This document shows positions 23,425-30,439 of a stretch of DNA of 30,480 nt, in pieces. The stretch is taken from NCBI GenBank assembly GCA_031258475.1, contig JAIRMS010000032.1, forward strand, positions 1-30,480. The letters are read 5' to 3'. This stretch comes from Holosporaceae bacterium (GTDB lineage: Bacteria; Pseudomonadota; Alphaproteobacteria; UBA3830). The notes under the pieces were generated by a model, which saw only the letters and a list, made by a program, of their open reading frames with translations, was not told the origin of the DNA and did no database searches. Made by a program: the position numbers and the translations under genes. Position 1 is the stretch's first letter; every line of letters begins with the position of its first letter.

Positions 23425-24548
23425 TCAAAATACTTTTTTAAAAATGAAAAATATATTTTTTCTAGATTTTTCAGATCTTCGATCTTTACTTTTTCGTCTT
23501 TCTGATGAATCGTGGCGTCCGGAAGTCCAAATTCAATTACGCTGCAATGGCGCGCCATGAATCGTCCGTCGGATGTTCCTCCGGCGGTGGAAAAATACGG
23601 ATTAACTCCGGTAATTTCTTCAATGGAGGAGGATAGTTTCTTCTTCAGATTATCGTCATCGCAGCAGTAGGCCTCCCCGCTAGGGAAAAAATCAAATGAT
23701 AGACCGCTGAAACTTTCTGCTTCCCTCTGGACGACAACCTTCAGCTTTTCCGTTGTGTAATCGTCTCCAAATCTAATATTTAAATTGGCGGACGAAAAAT
23801 CCGGAACCACATTTTGGGCATAATTATTGGTAAACAGCATCGTGGCTTCTAGATTTGTTAGAGGAAATTTTTCATTATCGTGTTTCCACTGATACCCGCT
23901 AATCCTCACAATGTATCTGCACAGATTAATCAGAGAGTTTTTATAATTGGACGGATAGGCCGAATGCCCCTGTTTTCCCTGTGAATTCACAGTTACGTTA
24001 AGACTTCCGCGATGTCCAATATAAATCCTATCTCCGAGACGAACATCGGACGACGGTTCTCCGATTAGGCAATTGTGGGGAATGCAGTTATTTTCGACAG
24101 CCCATTCGATCAGGGATTGAATTCCCTCCTGGGATCCTATTTCCTCATCTCCGGTGATGAAAAACTCGATTGTTCCATCAAATGGTTGGCGAACAAATTC
24201 GACCGCTGCACAGCAAAAAGCCGCCAGACCGCCCTTCATATCGGCGACGCCGCGCCCAATCAGATATCCGTCCCTCTGGATCGCTGCAAACGGATCGACT
24301 TCCCAATCTTCTCCAGCCGGAACAACGTCGGAATGACCGATAAATCCAAGAACTTTTTTCCCGGAATTACCGTAGCGAGCAAAAAGATTTTTTACGCTAT
24401 TGGCTCCGTCCGCAGACGTGAACGTCAATACTCTTGTTTCAAAACCGGCCGCCGACAGAAACTCGGCCACGCAATCAATCGCGCCGTCGTCTGCCGGCGT
24501 AACGCTTTTACATCTGATTAAATCAAAACACAGAGAAACAATGTCCAT
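23418..24548 (-). CDS. dapE: succinyl-diaminopimelate desuccinylase
   Basis: DapE removes succinate from N-succinyl-LL-diaminopimelate, giving LL-DAP for lysine and meso-DAP peptidoglycan synthesis. The 376-residue protein is a zinc M20 peptidase-type enzyme. Metal ligands and catalytic acids are seen as GHSDVVPAG (His72), DMKGG (Asp103), GDEEIGS (Glu135/Glu136) and a late His in DATIHQKDE. The dimerisation lid domain, beginning at about 180, includes GKQGHSAYPSNYKN. It starts one base after dapD ends, so the two succinyl-pathway steps are translated together. Confidence 0.96.
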   Translation of the reverse strand: MDIVSLCFDLIRCKSVTPADDGAIDCVAEFLSAAGFETRVLTFTSADGANSVKNLFARYGNSGKKVLGFIGHSDVVPAGEDWEVDPFAAIQRDGYLIGRGVADMKGGLAAFCCAAVEFVRQPFDGTIEFFITGDEEIGSQEGIQSLIEWAVENNCIPHNCLIGEPSSDVRLGDRIYIGHRGSLNVTVNSQGKQGHSAYPSNYKNSLINLCRYIVRISGYQWKHDNEKFPLTNLEATMLFTNNYAQNVVPDFSSANLNIRFGDDYTTEKLKVVVQREAESFSGLSFDFFPSGEAYCCDDDNLKKKLSSSIEEITGVNPYFSTAGGTSDGRFMARHCSVIEFGLPDATIHQKDEKVKIEDLKNLEKIYFSFLKKYFEC

Positions 24549-24549
24549 G

Positions 24550-25338
24550 TTATTCCCTTAGCAGCTCGTTTATAGCAGTTTTTCGTCTTGTTTGCTCGTC
24601 GACCTGCTTTACTATTACGGCACAACACAGATGGATTCCACCGGATGGGTAGACTCCGGGCACTACGACAGAATATTGAGGAACACGGCCATAGCTCACG
24701 TCTCCGGTATCTCTGCGAATAATTTTGGTTGACGCGGTCAGAGTTGTTCCGGCTGCCAGCACCGCCCCCTCTTCCACAATTACACCCTCCAAAATGGCAC
24801 TTTTTGCCCCTATAAAACAGTTGTCCTCGATGATCACAGGAGACGCTTGCACCGGCTCCAAAACGCCGCCTATCGTCACTCCGTCGGCCAGGTGACATCT
24901 TTTCCCTATCTGGGCGCAGCTACCGACCAGTACGTGGGAATCTATCAGAGTTTCCTCGTCTATGAATGCGCCAATGTTTACAAAACTTGGCATGACGACC
25001 ACCGACTTGGCTATGTAGGCCGAATATCTGATCGTGCTCCCTGGAACCATTCTGAATCCGGCTCTGACAAAATCTTCTTCGGACCAATTTGCTGTCTTCA
25101 TGGGGATTTTATCGAAGAAACTCTCCGTCTCTCCACCTATAACGCTGGACTTCGTTTGCCTGAAGTAAAGCAGTATGGCCTTTTTTAGATACTCGTTGAT
25201 TAGCCATTCGCCGTTTTCTTTTTCTGCTACCCGCAGCTCCCCGTTATCAAGTTTCTCCATGGCTTCCTGAACACAGGAAGTATCCTGAGACTCTCCTTTC
25301 CACAGTTTTTCTATTCTGATTTGTAGATCTTCAGCCAT
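24550..25338 (-). CDS. dapD: tetrahydrodipicolinate N-succinyltransferase
   Basis: DapD transfers succinyl from succinyl-CoA to tetrahydrodipicolinate, the step that commits to the succinylase branch of DAP synthesis. The protein shows an N-terminal helical part, then left-handed beta-helix hexapeptide repeats from about residue 105 (MVVMPSFVNIGAFIDEETLI-like region, VGSCAQIGKRCHLADGVTIG, IIEDNCFIGAKSAILEGVIV), then GRVPQYSVVVPGVYP. The start at 25338 (262 residues) is preferred because GGAG lies 6 bases upstream; an ATG at 25350 adds four residues. It overlaps the end of the symporter gene by 8 bases. Confidence 0.95.
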   Translation of the reverse strand: MAEDLQIRIEKLWKGESQDTSCVQEAMEKLDNGELRVAEKENGEWLINEYLKKAILLYFRQTKSSVIGGETESFFDKIPMKTANWSEEDFVRAGFRMVPGSTIRYSAYIAKSVVVMPSFVNIGAFIDEETLIDSHVLVGSCAQIGKRCHLADGVTIGGVLEPVQASPVIIEDNCFIGAKSAILEGVIVEEGAVLAAGTTLTASTKIIRRDTGDVSYGRVPQYSVVVPGVYPSGGIHLCCAVIVKQVDEQTRRKTAINELLRE

Positions 25339-26476
25339 GTTTTGCTCCATTCGAATTGGAAAATCGATTTTTTATAAAGTTTCTAATTTTCTGGAACAGG
25401 ATAACGAATAAGTTGTTCGCCATGACGTTTCCAGAGGTAGCGAATGGATCCATCATTTCGTAAAAGGAAATTATGAATGCGATCATGGAATCGTCGAAGT
25501 TCAGATATTCTATCAGTACCGGAACCGTCACCATTATGGTGCCGCTCGGAACTCCTCCGCCGGCGAATTTATTCAGGACGAAGCATATTCCAAACATTAG
25601 AAAGCTGGGCACGCTTGGCAGCGGATGATTAAACGCCAGCATCACTATCATTGCCATAATCGGCACGACGATGGTGTCTCCGACCATGTGAAAGTTTACC
25701 GTCAGAGGCATTACCGCATCGGAAAGAACCTTGTCATTCGTGTTTTTCTCCGCCGCTTTCAAAGAAAATGGAAGAGCGGCCGAACTGGACATTGTGCTGA
25801 ACGCCGTGATGACAGCCGAAAACATGTTTTTAAAAATCTCCACAGCTCTGCCGAGTTTAAATGACGCGGCCACAAGCAACCATAGCGCCAGATAGCACCA
25901 CAGGAATCCGAACATCATCGCACATGTACCGATGTTTTGCTCTAAAAATCCTGTCATTCGGCCTTCGGAAAAAAGTTTCAACAAATATCCACCAACAAAA
26001 ATCGGAAGCATGGGAACGAAGAAATTTTTCACAAATTTCATTACGCAATCATGCAGGAAATTTATGGAAAGCGACACATACTTATTCGGACGCAGTGAAT
26101 TAATCAACCCAACGGCAATTCCAGCGAACAGCGAATGCATTGTTTCAGCAATGCGTGGAAGATTCGGCTGGAAATATGGCAGGAAAATCTGCGTCGCTTC
26201 CGGCATTGGACGAGCCTCCGCGCCGGATAGGATCGAATACCCGATCACTCCTGAAATCAAAACGTTCAGGAAATTGGATATCAAAACAACAACCATTAAC
26301 CCCAGAACGAAAAACATGCCTTCTTTCGGAATCGCGGACAATGCGACTGCCACAAAGCTAAACAGCAAAAACGGCAGTATAAACACCAGCAATTCGCGCA
26401 GACATGCGCTGATCGTTAGAAAAAACCTCACCGTGTCGAACGACAAACGCGCGTGACACGTGGATGCGAAAATCAT
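25331..26476 (-). CDS. dicarboxylate/amino acid:cation symporter (SLC1/DAACS family)
   Basis: This is a multi-spanning inner-membrane secondary transporter that likely couples uptake of dicarboxylates or acidic/neutral amino acids to sodium or protons. About eight hydrophobic segments are visible. The first re-entrant loop carries the serine motif MSSSAALPFS. The NMDG-type motif is altered to HMVGDTIVVP, the second loop reads AGGGVPSGTI, and the final helix reads YEMMDPFATSGNVMAN, lacking the usual Arg. The substrate is therefore uncertain. The coordinates use the first ATG after the tRNA gene, giving 381 residues, but this cuts into a hydrophobic segment that seems to begin at about 26510 (NPLFQLVLV). 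A non-ATG start nearer GGGGAG (about 26548) is likely. It lies between tRNA-Gly and dapD on one strand. Confidence 0.85.
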   Translation of the reverse strand: MIFASTCHARLSFDTVRFFLTISACLRELLVFILPFLLFSFVAVALSAIPKEGMFFVLGLMVVVLISNFLNVLISGVIGYSILSGAEARPMPEATQIFLPYFQPNLPRIAETMHSLFAGIAVGLINSLRPNKYVSLSINFLHDCVMKFVKNFFVPMLPIFVGGYLLKLFSEGRMTGFLEQNIGTCAMMFGFLWCYLALWLLVAASFKLGRAVEIFKNMFSAVITAFSTMSSSAALPFSLKAAEKNTNDKVLSDAVMPLTVNFHMVGDTIVVPIMAMIVMLAFNHPLPSVPSFLMFGICFVLNKFAGGGVPSGTIMVTVPVLIEYLNFDDSMIAFIISFYEMMDPFATSGNVMANNLFVILFQKIRNFIKNRFSNSNGAKHG

Positions 26477-26572
26477 AACTAGTACTAATTGAAATAAAGG
26501 ATTGGCGATAACTTTCTTGAACGCGATCTTATTGAATGGACTTCTCCCCAGGTTGAAAAAATAGACACACAG

Positions 26573-26643
26573 AGCGGGTGATGGGAATCGAACCCACGTC
26601 ACCGGCTTGGAAGGCCGAAGCTTTACCATTAAGCTACACCCGC
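26573..26643 (-). tRNA. tRNA-Gly (anticodon UCC)
   Basis: The minus strand folds into a full cloverleaf of 71 bases. The acceptor stem is GCGGGTG/CACCCGC, with discriminator U. D stem is GCTT/AAGC. Anticodon stem TCGGC/GCCGG holds the loop CTTCCAA, giving UCC. T stem GTGGG/CCCAT holds the loop TTCGATT. CCA is not encoded and must be added afterwards. It reads GGA and GGG codons. It lies just upstream of the symporter gene on the same strand, so both may share a transcript. The tRNA's charging enzyme in this organism is probably the single-chain GlyRS at 20414-21895. Confidence 0.95.
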
Positions 26644-26651
26644 GCAGGGTA

Positions 26652-26680
26652 AATCTATTAATTTTAGATGTGCTTTGCAA
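26652..26680 (-). promoter_or_regulatory. promoter of tRNA-Gly (and perhaps the symporter-dap operon)
   Basis: On the minus strand TTGCAA (26680-26675), a 17-base spacer and TAGATT (26657-26652) place the start about 7 bases further, right before the tRNA. No other promoter is obvious before the symporter, so the operon may be transcribed from here and the tRNA cut out. Confidence 0.5.
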
Positions 26681-26684
26681 GGGG

Positions 26685-26713
26685 TTGATTCCCATTATTT
26701 TCTGGAGTACTAT
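26685..26713 (+). promoter_or_regulatory. promoter of the gapR-pth operon
   Basis: TTGATT (26685-26690) and TACTAT (26708-26713) are separated by 17 bases. The start would be near 26720, leaving a leader of about 73 bases before gapR. It lies back to back with the tRNA promoter, only 4 bases from it. Confidence 0.6.
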
Positions 26714-26792
26714 GACAAACATCGGGGCGTGACGTTCTCCTTTATTGTAGTAGTTTTTTTCATCTGCGTTGCGTCTCGTCTCTGTTTTGCGC

Positions 26793-27068
26793 ATGGAAAA
26801 ACTGGAGAGTGTTGTGCATTCAAGCGATATAAACAAATTAAAACAGTACATCGAAAAGATTGAAAATCTGGAAGTTGAAAAGACAGAGATTCAGGAAAAC
26901 ATTTCTGATGTCTACAAACAGGCCAAGTCAGATGGTTTTGATCCGAGAATTATGAAAAAGATTGTTAAATTAAAGAAAATGAAAAGCGAGGACAGAGAGA
27001 CGGAAGACATGCTTTTGGACACGTACATGCTGGCGCTGGGGTTGATTCCCTCCGACGAGAAAAGATAA
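26793..27068 (+). CDS. gapR: GapR-family nucleoid protein (DUF2312)
   Basis: GapR proteins bind AT-rich, overtwisted DNA as a clamp and, in Caulobacter, help topoisomerases ahead of forks. The 91-residue product fits the family: a helical start INKLKQYIEKIENLEVEK, then ISDVYKQAKSDGFDPRIMKK, IVKLKK and the end DTYMLALGL. The start at 26793 is chosen by family length; the ribosome site is weak. The family is largely restricted to Alphaproteobacteria, which supports the taxonomic call. It is the first gene of a plus-strand operon, and pgeF begins 1 base after its stop. Confidence 0.92.
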   Translation: MEKLESVVHSSDINKLKQYIEKIENLEVEKTEIQENISDVYKQAKSDGFDPRIMKKIVKLKKMKSEDRETEDMLLDTYMLALGLIPSDEKR

Positions 27069-27069
27069 G

Positions 27070-27834
27070 TTGAAGATAGAATCGCTGAAAATAGCCTCCG
27101 CGACAGTGAATCATGGATTTTTTGGAAGAAAGCATGGCAAAAGCAAGGGGCTTTATTCTTCGTTGAATTGCAGCAAATTTGTCGGCGATGACGAATCGCT
27201 GGTTTTGCAAAATCTTGATATAATAAAAAAAGAACTAGAAGCCAAGAAACTGATCACGCTTTGCCAGGCGCACGGCAGTTGCTGCATTGTCGTTGATTGG
27301 CAAACCGAATCAGACACGGAAGTCGACGCCATGGTTACACGTGTACCAGGCATAGCAATCGGGATTTTAACTGCGGATTGCGCTCCGATTTTGCTTTTTG
27401 ATAAAAGGCATCAAGCAATAGGAGCGATTCACGCCGGATGGCGGGGAGCGGTGTCCGGCGTTATTGAATCCACGATTCAAAAAATGGTGGAACTCGGGAG
27501 TGATCCGCAAAACATCGTCGCAGCCGTTGGGCCGTGCATTGCAAAGGAAAGCTACGAAGTCGACGACGATTTTAAGCGGAATTTTAGAGGAAAAGGCGAC
27601 TGCTTTTCCCTAATAAACTCCCAATTACATTTTGATCTGCCAAAATATTGCCAAAATCGGTTGATAGAATCCGGACTGAGCGAAAACAATGTGGAAGCAG
27701 TCAACATAGACACCTACACGGATCAGAAAAATTATTTCAGTTACCGTTTTGCTAATAAAAATAATGGCGGAATTTGCGGCCGCAACATATCGGCAATTTG
27801 TTTAGGAGAAGAAAATGGAAATAATTCATACTAG
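27070..27834 (+). CDS. pgeF: peptidoglycan editing factor PgeF (YfiH, laccase-domain family)
   Basis: Members of this family (DUF152, formerly called polyphenol oxidase or multicopper oxidase YfiH) act in peptidoglycan quality control. In E. coli the enzyme clears precursors carrying L-serine in place of L-alanine. The 254-residue protein starts with TTG. It shows NHGFFGRKHG, CQAHGSC (with His), ILTADCAPILLFD, IGAIHAGWRGAV and AAVGPCI, which hold the conserved Cys/His metal site. The TTG start fits the one-base spacing after gapR and the preceding GAGAAAAG. It overlaps prs by 20 bases. Confidence 0.93.
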   Translation: MKIESLKIASATVNHGFFGRKHGKSKGLYSSLNCSKFVGDDESLVLQNLDIIKKELEAKKLITLCQAHGSCCIVVDWQTESDTEVDAMVTRVPGIAIGILTADCAPILLFDKRHQAIGAIHAGWRGAVSGVIESTIQKMVELGSDPQNIVAAVGPCIAKESYEVDDDFKRNFRGKGDCFSLINSQLHFDLPKYCQNRLIESGLSENNVEAVNIDTYTDQKNYFSYRFANKNNGGICGRNISAICLGEENGNNSY

Positions 27835-28681
27835 AAACTCGAAGGAACTGGCGAAATCTCTTGCAAAGGAATTGTCATTTCCCATATTTTCCGCAAACGT
27901 AAGGCGTTTTAATAATGACGAGATTTCAGTTTCGGTTCCGAAACGTTTTCATGACGTAATCGTCGTCGCTTCAACCGTCGCGAATGAAGACTGGATCGAG
28001 CTGTTTCTTCTATTGGATGCCCTGCGAGATTCGAAAAATCTTACTTTATGCGTGTCGTACATGGGATATTCCCGTCAGGACACTCAAAATCCAAATGAAT
28101 CCTTCGGTGCCGACCTATTTCCCCGCCTACTGGAGAACATGAATATTTTTCGCTGTATTATTCTGGATAACCACGGAGAGCCTCGTATCAGAATTCCAAC
28201 AATTCATGTTTCCCCCGAAAAAGCGTTCATATCCGATATTACCAGCAAATATAATTCCGATAAAATCGTAATAGTTTCTCCCGACATCGGTGGAGCATAT
28301 CGTGCCGGTTCGATTGCAAAAGCGATGGGCTGCAATTTCGCTATTTGCAATAAGGTCCGCGACGTATTCGGCGAATTGAAAAAAACGGATGTTATCGGAG
28401 ACGTTAAAGACAAAATTTGCGTGTTGGTGGACGATATCGTTGATTCCGGAGCAACATTATGCCGCGCGGCCGATTCTCTGTCGAAACACGGATGCGACGG
28501 AATCGTCGCCTATTGCACCCATGGAATACTTTCAAAAGGTTCGGTCCCTAAACTGGAAAAATCAAACATAGCCGAGATTATATTGACCGACAGCATAGCC
28601 TGCCCAAACGAGCTTTCTCAAAAATTCAGGAAATTATCGATTGCTTCATTGATAGCGGAAGCGATTCGATGTATATTGTAG
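27815..28681 (+). CDS. prs: ribose-phosphate pyrophosphokinase, shortened and divergent
   Basis: Prs makes PRPP from ribose 5-phosphate and ATP for nucleotide, His and Trp synthesis. The 288-residue product keeps the fold: FNNDEISVSV near the start, YMGYSRQDTQNP, DNHGEP, SPDIGGAYRAGSIAK, and the PRPP loop VLVDDIVDSGATL. The catalytic loop keeps Lys and Arg (NKVRD). It is about 25 residues shorter than the usual 310-315. The usual DLHAxQIQGFF segment is replaced by the short DNHGEPRIR, which removes part of the nucleotide-binding and allosteric region. Enzyme activity is likely but control may differ. The gene keeps the classical prs-rplY-pth order and overlaps pgeF by 20 bases. Confidence 0.88.
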   Translation: MEIIHTRNSKELAKSLAKELSFPIFSANVRRFNNDEISVSVPKRFHDVIVVASTVANEDWIELFLLLDALRDSKNLTLCVSYMGYSRQDTQNPNESFGADLFPRLLENMNIFRCIILDNHGEPRIRIPTIHVSPEKAFISDITSKYNSDKIVIVSPDIGGAYRAGSIAKAMGCNFAICNKVRDVFGELKKTDVIGDVKDKICVLVDDIVDSGATLCRAADSLSKHGCDGIVAYCTHGILSKGSVPKLEKSNIAEIILTDSIACPNELSQKFRKLSIASLIAEAIRCIL

Positions 28682-28703
28682 CGTTTTAAAAAGGAATTTT
28701 GCA

Positions 28704-29345
28704 ATGTCCACCGTTGTTTTAGAGGCGAAATATAGGGAAAAATCAGGAACAGGAGCTGCGCGCTTCGCCAGAAAAGAGGGATTTATTCCCTGCGTAATTT
28801 ATGGAGACGCAAAGGATCCAGAGTCCATATGCATTGCAAAAGATCTTGTGAACAGATATGTGCATAGGTCTAACTTTTTTTCCACTGTTTTTGAAATGAA
28901 TGGCGTTGGGAAAAAAGGACAAAAATTTGTGGCCAAGGATATTCAATTTCATCCGGTGACGGACCTGCCGCTTCACATCGATTTTATGCGGGTGGGAAAG
29001 GGCAGCAAAGTCTCGGTGCGCGTTCCCCTTGTTTTTGTGAACGAACTCGCGTCCCCGGGATTGAAACTGGGAGGTGTCCTGAACGTATTGGTTCACGATA
29101 TTGATGTCGCCTGCGATCCAGAGAATATCCCGGAGAAAATCGAGATTGATCTTACGGGATTCGAATTCCACCATACTGTTCATGCGCATGACGTAAAGCT
29201 TCCGGAGAACATACACCTTCCGGTGGGTTGCAAAAATTTCACCATTGCGACCGTGGTTGCTCCGACGATAATGAAGAAGGAAGCCACTGAAGAAACCGCG
29301 GCAGCGACGACAACAGCGACTGCGACCACCACGCCTTCTTCCTAA
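28704..29345 (+). CDS. rplY: 50S ribosomal protein L25/Ctc, two-domain form
   Basis: L25 binds 5S rRNA. This 213-residue version is the long Ctc/TL5 type, with an N-terminal L25 domain (LEAKYREKSGTGAARFARKE, FIPCVIYG) and a C-terminal beta domain (GLKLGGVLNVLVHDIDVACD, LPENIHLP). It ends in a low-complexity Thr/Ala tail of about 25 residues that varies between species. AAGGAATTTT precedes the ATG. The stop overlaps the pth start by one base (TAATG). Confidence 0.95.
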   Translation: MSTVVLEAKYREKSGTGAARFARKEGFIPCVIYGDAKDPESICIAKDLVNRYVHRSNFFSTVFEMNGVGKKGQKFVAKDIQFHPVTDLPLHIDFMRVGKGSKVSVRVPLVFVNELASPGLKLGGVLNVLVHDIDVACDPENIPEKIEIDLTGFEFHHTVHAHDVKLPENIHLPVGCKNFTIATVVAPTIMKKEATEETAAATTTATATTTPSS

Positions 29346-29911
29346 TGTTTCTGCTGGTTGGTCTCGGAAATCCAGGATCCAGGTATGCTAACAATAGACA
29401 TAACGTCGGTTTTAGAATAATAGACGCGATCGCAGAAGCGAACGGTGGCGTTCCATTTAAAAAAATGGCATCCATTGCGGAGGTTTCCTCTTTTTGTTTG
29501 GAAAAAACAAAAATTATTATGGCCAAGCCTTTGACTTTCATGAATTTATCCGGGCAGGCGATTCGTTTCCTCGGGGATTTTTATAAAATTCCTCTGGAAA
29601 AAATCTATGTATTCCACGACGACATCGATCTGGGTTTCGGTCATATAAAAATAAAAAAAGGCGGCGGAAATGGCGGTCATAACGGTCTAAAAAGTATTAA
29701 TTCTCTGGTCGGAAACGACTATTGGCGCCTAAGAATCGGAGTCAGCCGACCGGAGGAAAAATCCATGGTTTCTTCCTATGTTTTAAGCGATTTTCTGGAA
29801 GACGAAGAAAAAATATTGCAAAATATATTCTCCGAAGCATCGCAAAATATTTCTTTGCTTTTCAATGACATCAAACAATTCGAATCACAACTAAACGTCG
29901 TTGATTTTTAA
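29345..29911 (+). CDS. pth: peptidyl-tRNA hydrolase
   Basis: Pth frees tRNA from peptidyl-tRNAs that drop off ribosomes. The 188-residue protein has the family motifs LVGLGNPGSRYANNRHNVGF with Asn9 and catalytic His19, KPLTFMNLSGQAI, the HDDIDLGFG loop with its catalytic Asp, and KGGGNGGHNGLKS. Length is normal. It is the last gene of the operon and is coupled to rplY by the TAATG overlap. Confidence 0.97.
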   Translation: MFLLVGLGNPGSRYANNRHNVGFRIIDAIAEANGGVPFKKMASIAEVSSFCLEKTKIIMAKPLTFMNLSGQAIRFLGDFYKIPLEKIYVFHDDIDLGFGHIKIKKGGGNGGHNGLKSINSLVGNDYWRLRIGVSRPEEKSMVSSYVLSDFLEDEEKILQNIFSEASQNISLLFNDIKQFESQLNVVDF

Positions 29912-29920
29912 CGTTTTTTT
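29893..29920 (+). terminator. possible terminator after pth
   Basis: AAACGT (29893-29898) pairs with ACGTTT (29911-29916) around a 12-base loop and is followed by more T. The stem is short and overlaps the pth stop, so this is a weak call. Confidence 0.4.
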
Positions 29921-29929
29921 AATAAAATC

Positions 29930-29958
29930 CTGACAGAATCCCATCTATAAATTATAGA
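29930..29958 (+). promoter_or_regulatory. promoter with a palindrome over the -10 box
   Basis: CTGACA (29930-29935), 17 bases and TATAGA (29953-29958) make a plausible promoter reading toward the right edge. A perfect 15-base palindrome TCTATAAATTATAGA (29944-29958) overlaps the -10 and could be an operator for a dimeric repressor. Downstream lie a leader ORF and a truncated transposase-like start. Confidence 0.55.
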
Positions 29959-29997
29959 CGCGAATAATGGATTAGGAGTATTGAAATAAGAGGAGGT

Positions 29998-30033
29998 ATG
30001 GCTAAAATCTTAATGATTTTTAAAAGAGATTAG
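29998..30033 (+). CDS. 11-codon leader ORF
   Basis: ATG at 29998 is preceded by a near-perfect ribosome site (GAGGAGG, one base away, plus purines upstream). It encodes MAKILMIFKRD before a stop at 30031-30033. The next ATG (30036) begins two bases after that stop. The whole ORF lies within a hairpin. Spacing from the Shine-Dalgarno is short, so translation is uncertain. It could be a regulatory leader or simply IS end sequence. Confidence 0.3.
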   Translation: MAKILMIFKRD

Positions 30034-30037
30034 CCAT
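29998..30037 (+). repeat. inverted repeat / hairpin around a start codon
   Basis: ATGGCTAA (29998-30005) pairs perfectly with TTAGCCAT (30030-30037), and four more pairs (TCTT/AAGA) follow a small internal loop. The 3' arm contains the first two bases of the ATG at 30036, so folding would mask that start codon, and ribosomes on the leader ORF would open it. Confidence 0.55.
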
Positions 30038-30099
30038 GAAGAAAGATATCACAGCGCTGTTTTATTTGGTAGATGATTTTTACGTAGTTAAGTGGGATA
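30036..30099 (+). pseudogene. truncated transposase start (IS982-like, tentative)
   Basis: From ATG 30036 the frame reads MKKDITALFYLVDDFYVVKW before running into the left end of the IS200-like element. The beginning resembles transposase N-termini of the form MKKxITxLFCFVDDF that I associate with the IS982 family. This is memory-based and short. The IS200-like insertion appears to have cut it off. It could also be the start of another interrupted gene. Confidence 0.4.
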
Positions 30100-30129
30100 G
30101 TGTTAACGCCCTCGCCTTTAGGCGAACAC
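30100..30129 (+). repeat. IS200-like left-end hairpin
   Basis: GTGTT (30100-30104) pairs with AACAC (30125-30129), and CGCC pairs with GGCG (30121-30124) in either of two registers (30107-30110 or 30113-30116), leaving a small bulge. Imperfect subterminal hairpins upstream of tnpA are expected for this family. Confidence 0.55.
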
Positions 30130-30147
30130 TTCAGTATAATACGGAGC

Positions 30148-30439
30148 ATGAAATATAGACATGGAGCTCATAGCACATACGATCTGAAATATCACCTAGT
30201 ATTCTGTACGAAATATAGGTACAGAGTTCTAACGGGTAATATAGCAACAAGAGCCGTAGAGCTAATAAAGGAAATATGTTCAACTAATCAAGAATTTGAA
30301 ATATTGGGGACAGCACCTTTGGGCTAGAGGATGCTTTGCAGTAACCGCAGGAAATGTAAACAGTGAAGAGATTCAAAAATATATAGAAAATCAGGAAATG
30401 CATCATATATTAGGAGATTTTAAAATATCAGAGTTCTGA
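30148..30439 (+). pseudogene. tnpA: IS200-like transposase TnpA with internal deletion
   Basis: The first part (30148-30327) reads MKYRHGAHSTYDLKYHLVFC...TKYRYRVLTG to about residue 54 (EFEILG) and then hits a stop. The family's C-terminal part continues in another frame from 30317 (LWARGCFAVTAGNV, then EIQKYIENQ) to a stop at 30437-30439. About 130 bases are missing between, including the DHVH (HUH) metal site. The catalytic tyrosine helix (YIENQ) remains. The gene cannot encode an active enzyme. GGAG sits just before the start. Confidence 0.8.

Noticed and set aside
26477..26851. N-terminal extension of the symporter reading through tRNA-Gly
   Set aside because: The frame passes through the tRNA cloverleaf and beyond it without transporter-like sequence; the tRNA is certain, so the protein must start downstream.
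26675..26863. A 62-codon plus-strand frame overlapping gapR
   Set aside because: It starts in the promoter region, runs into gapR in another frame and has no family features; GapR is the supported product.
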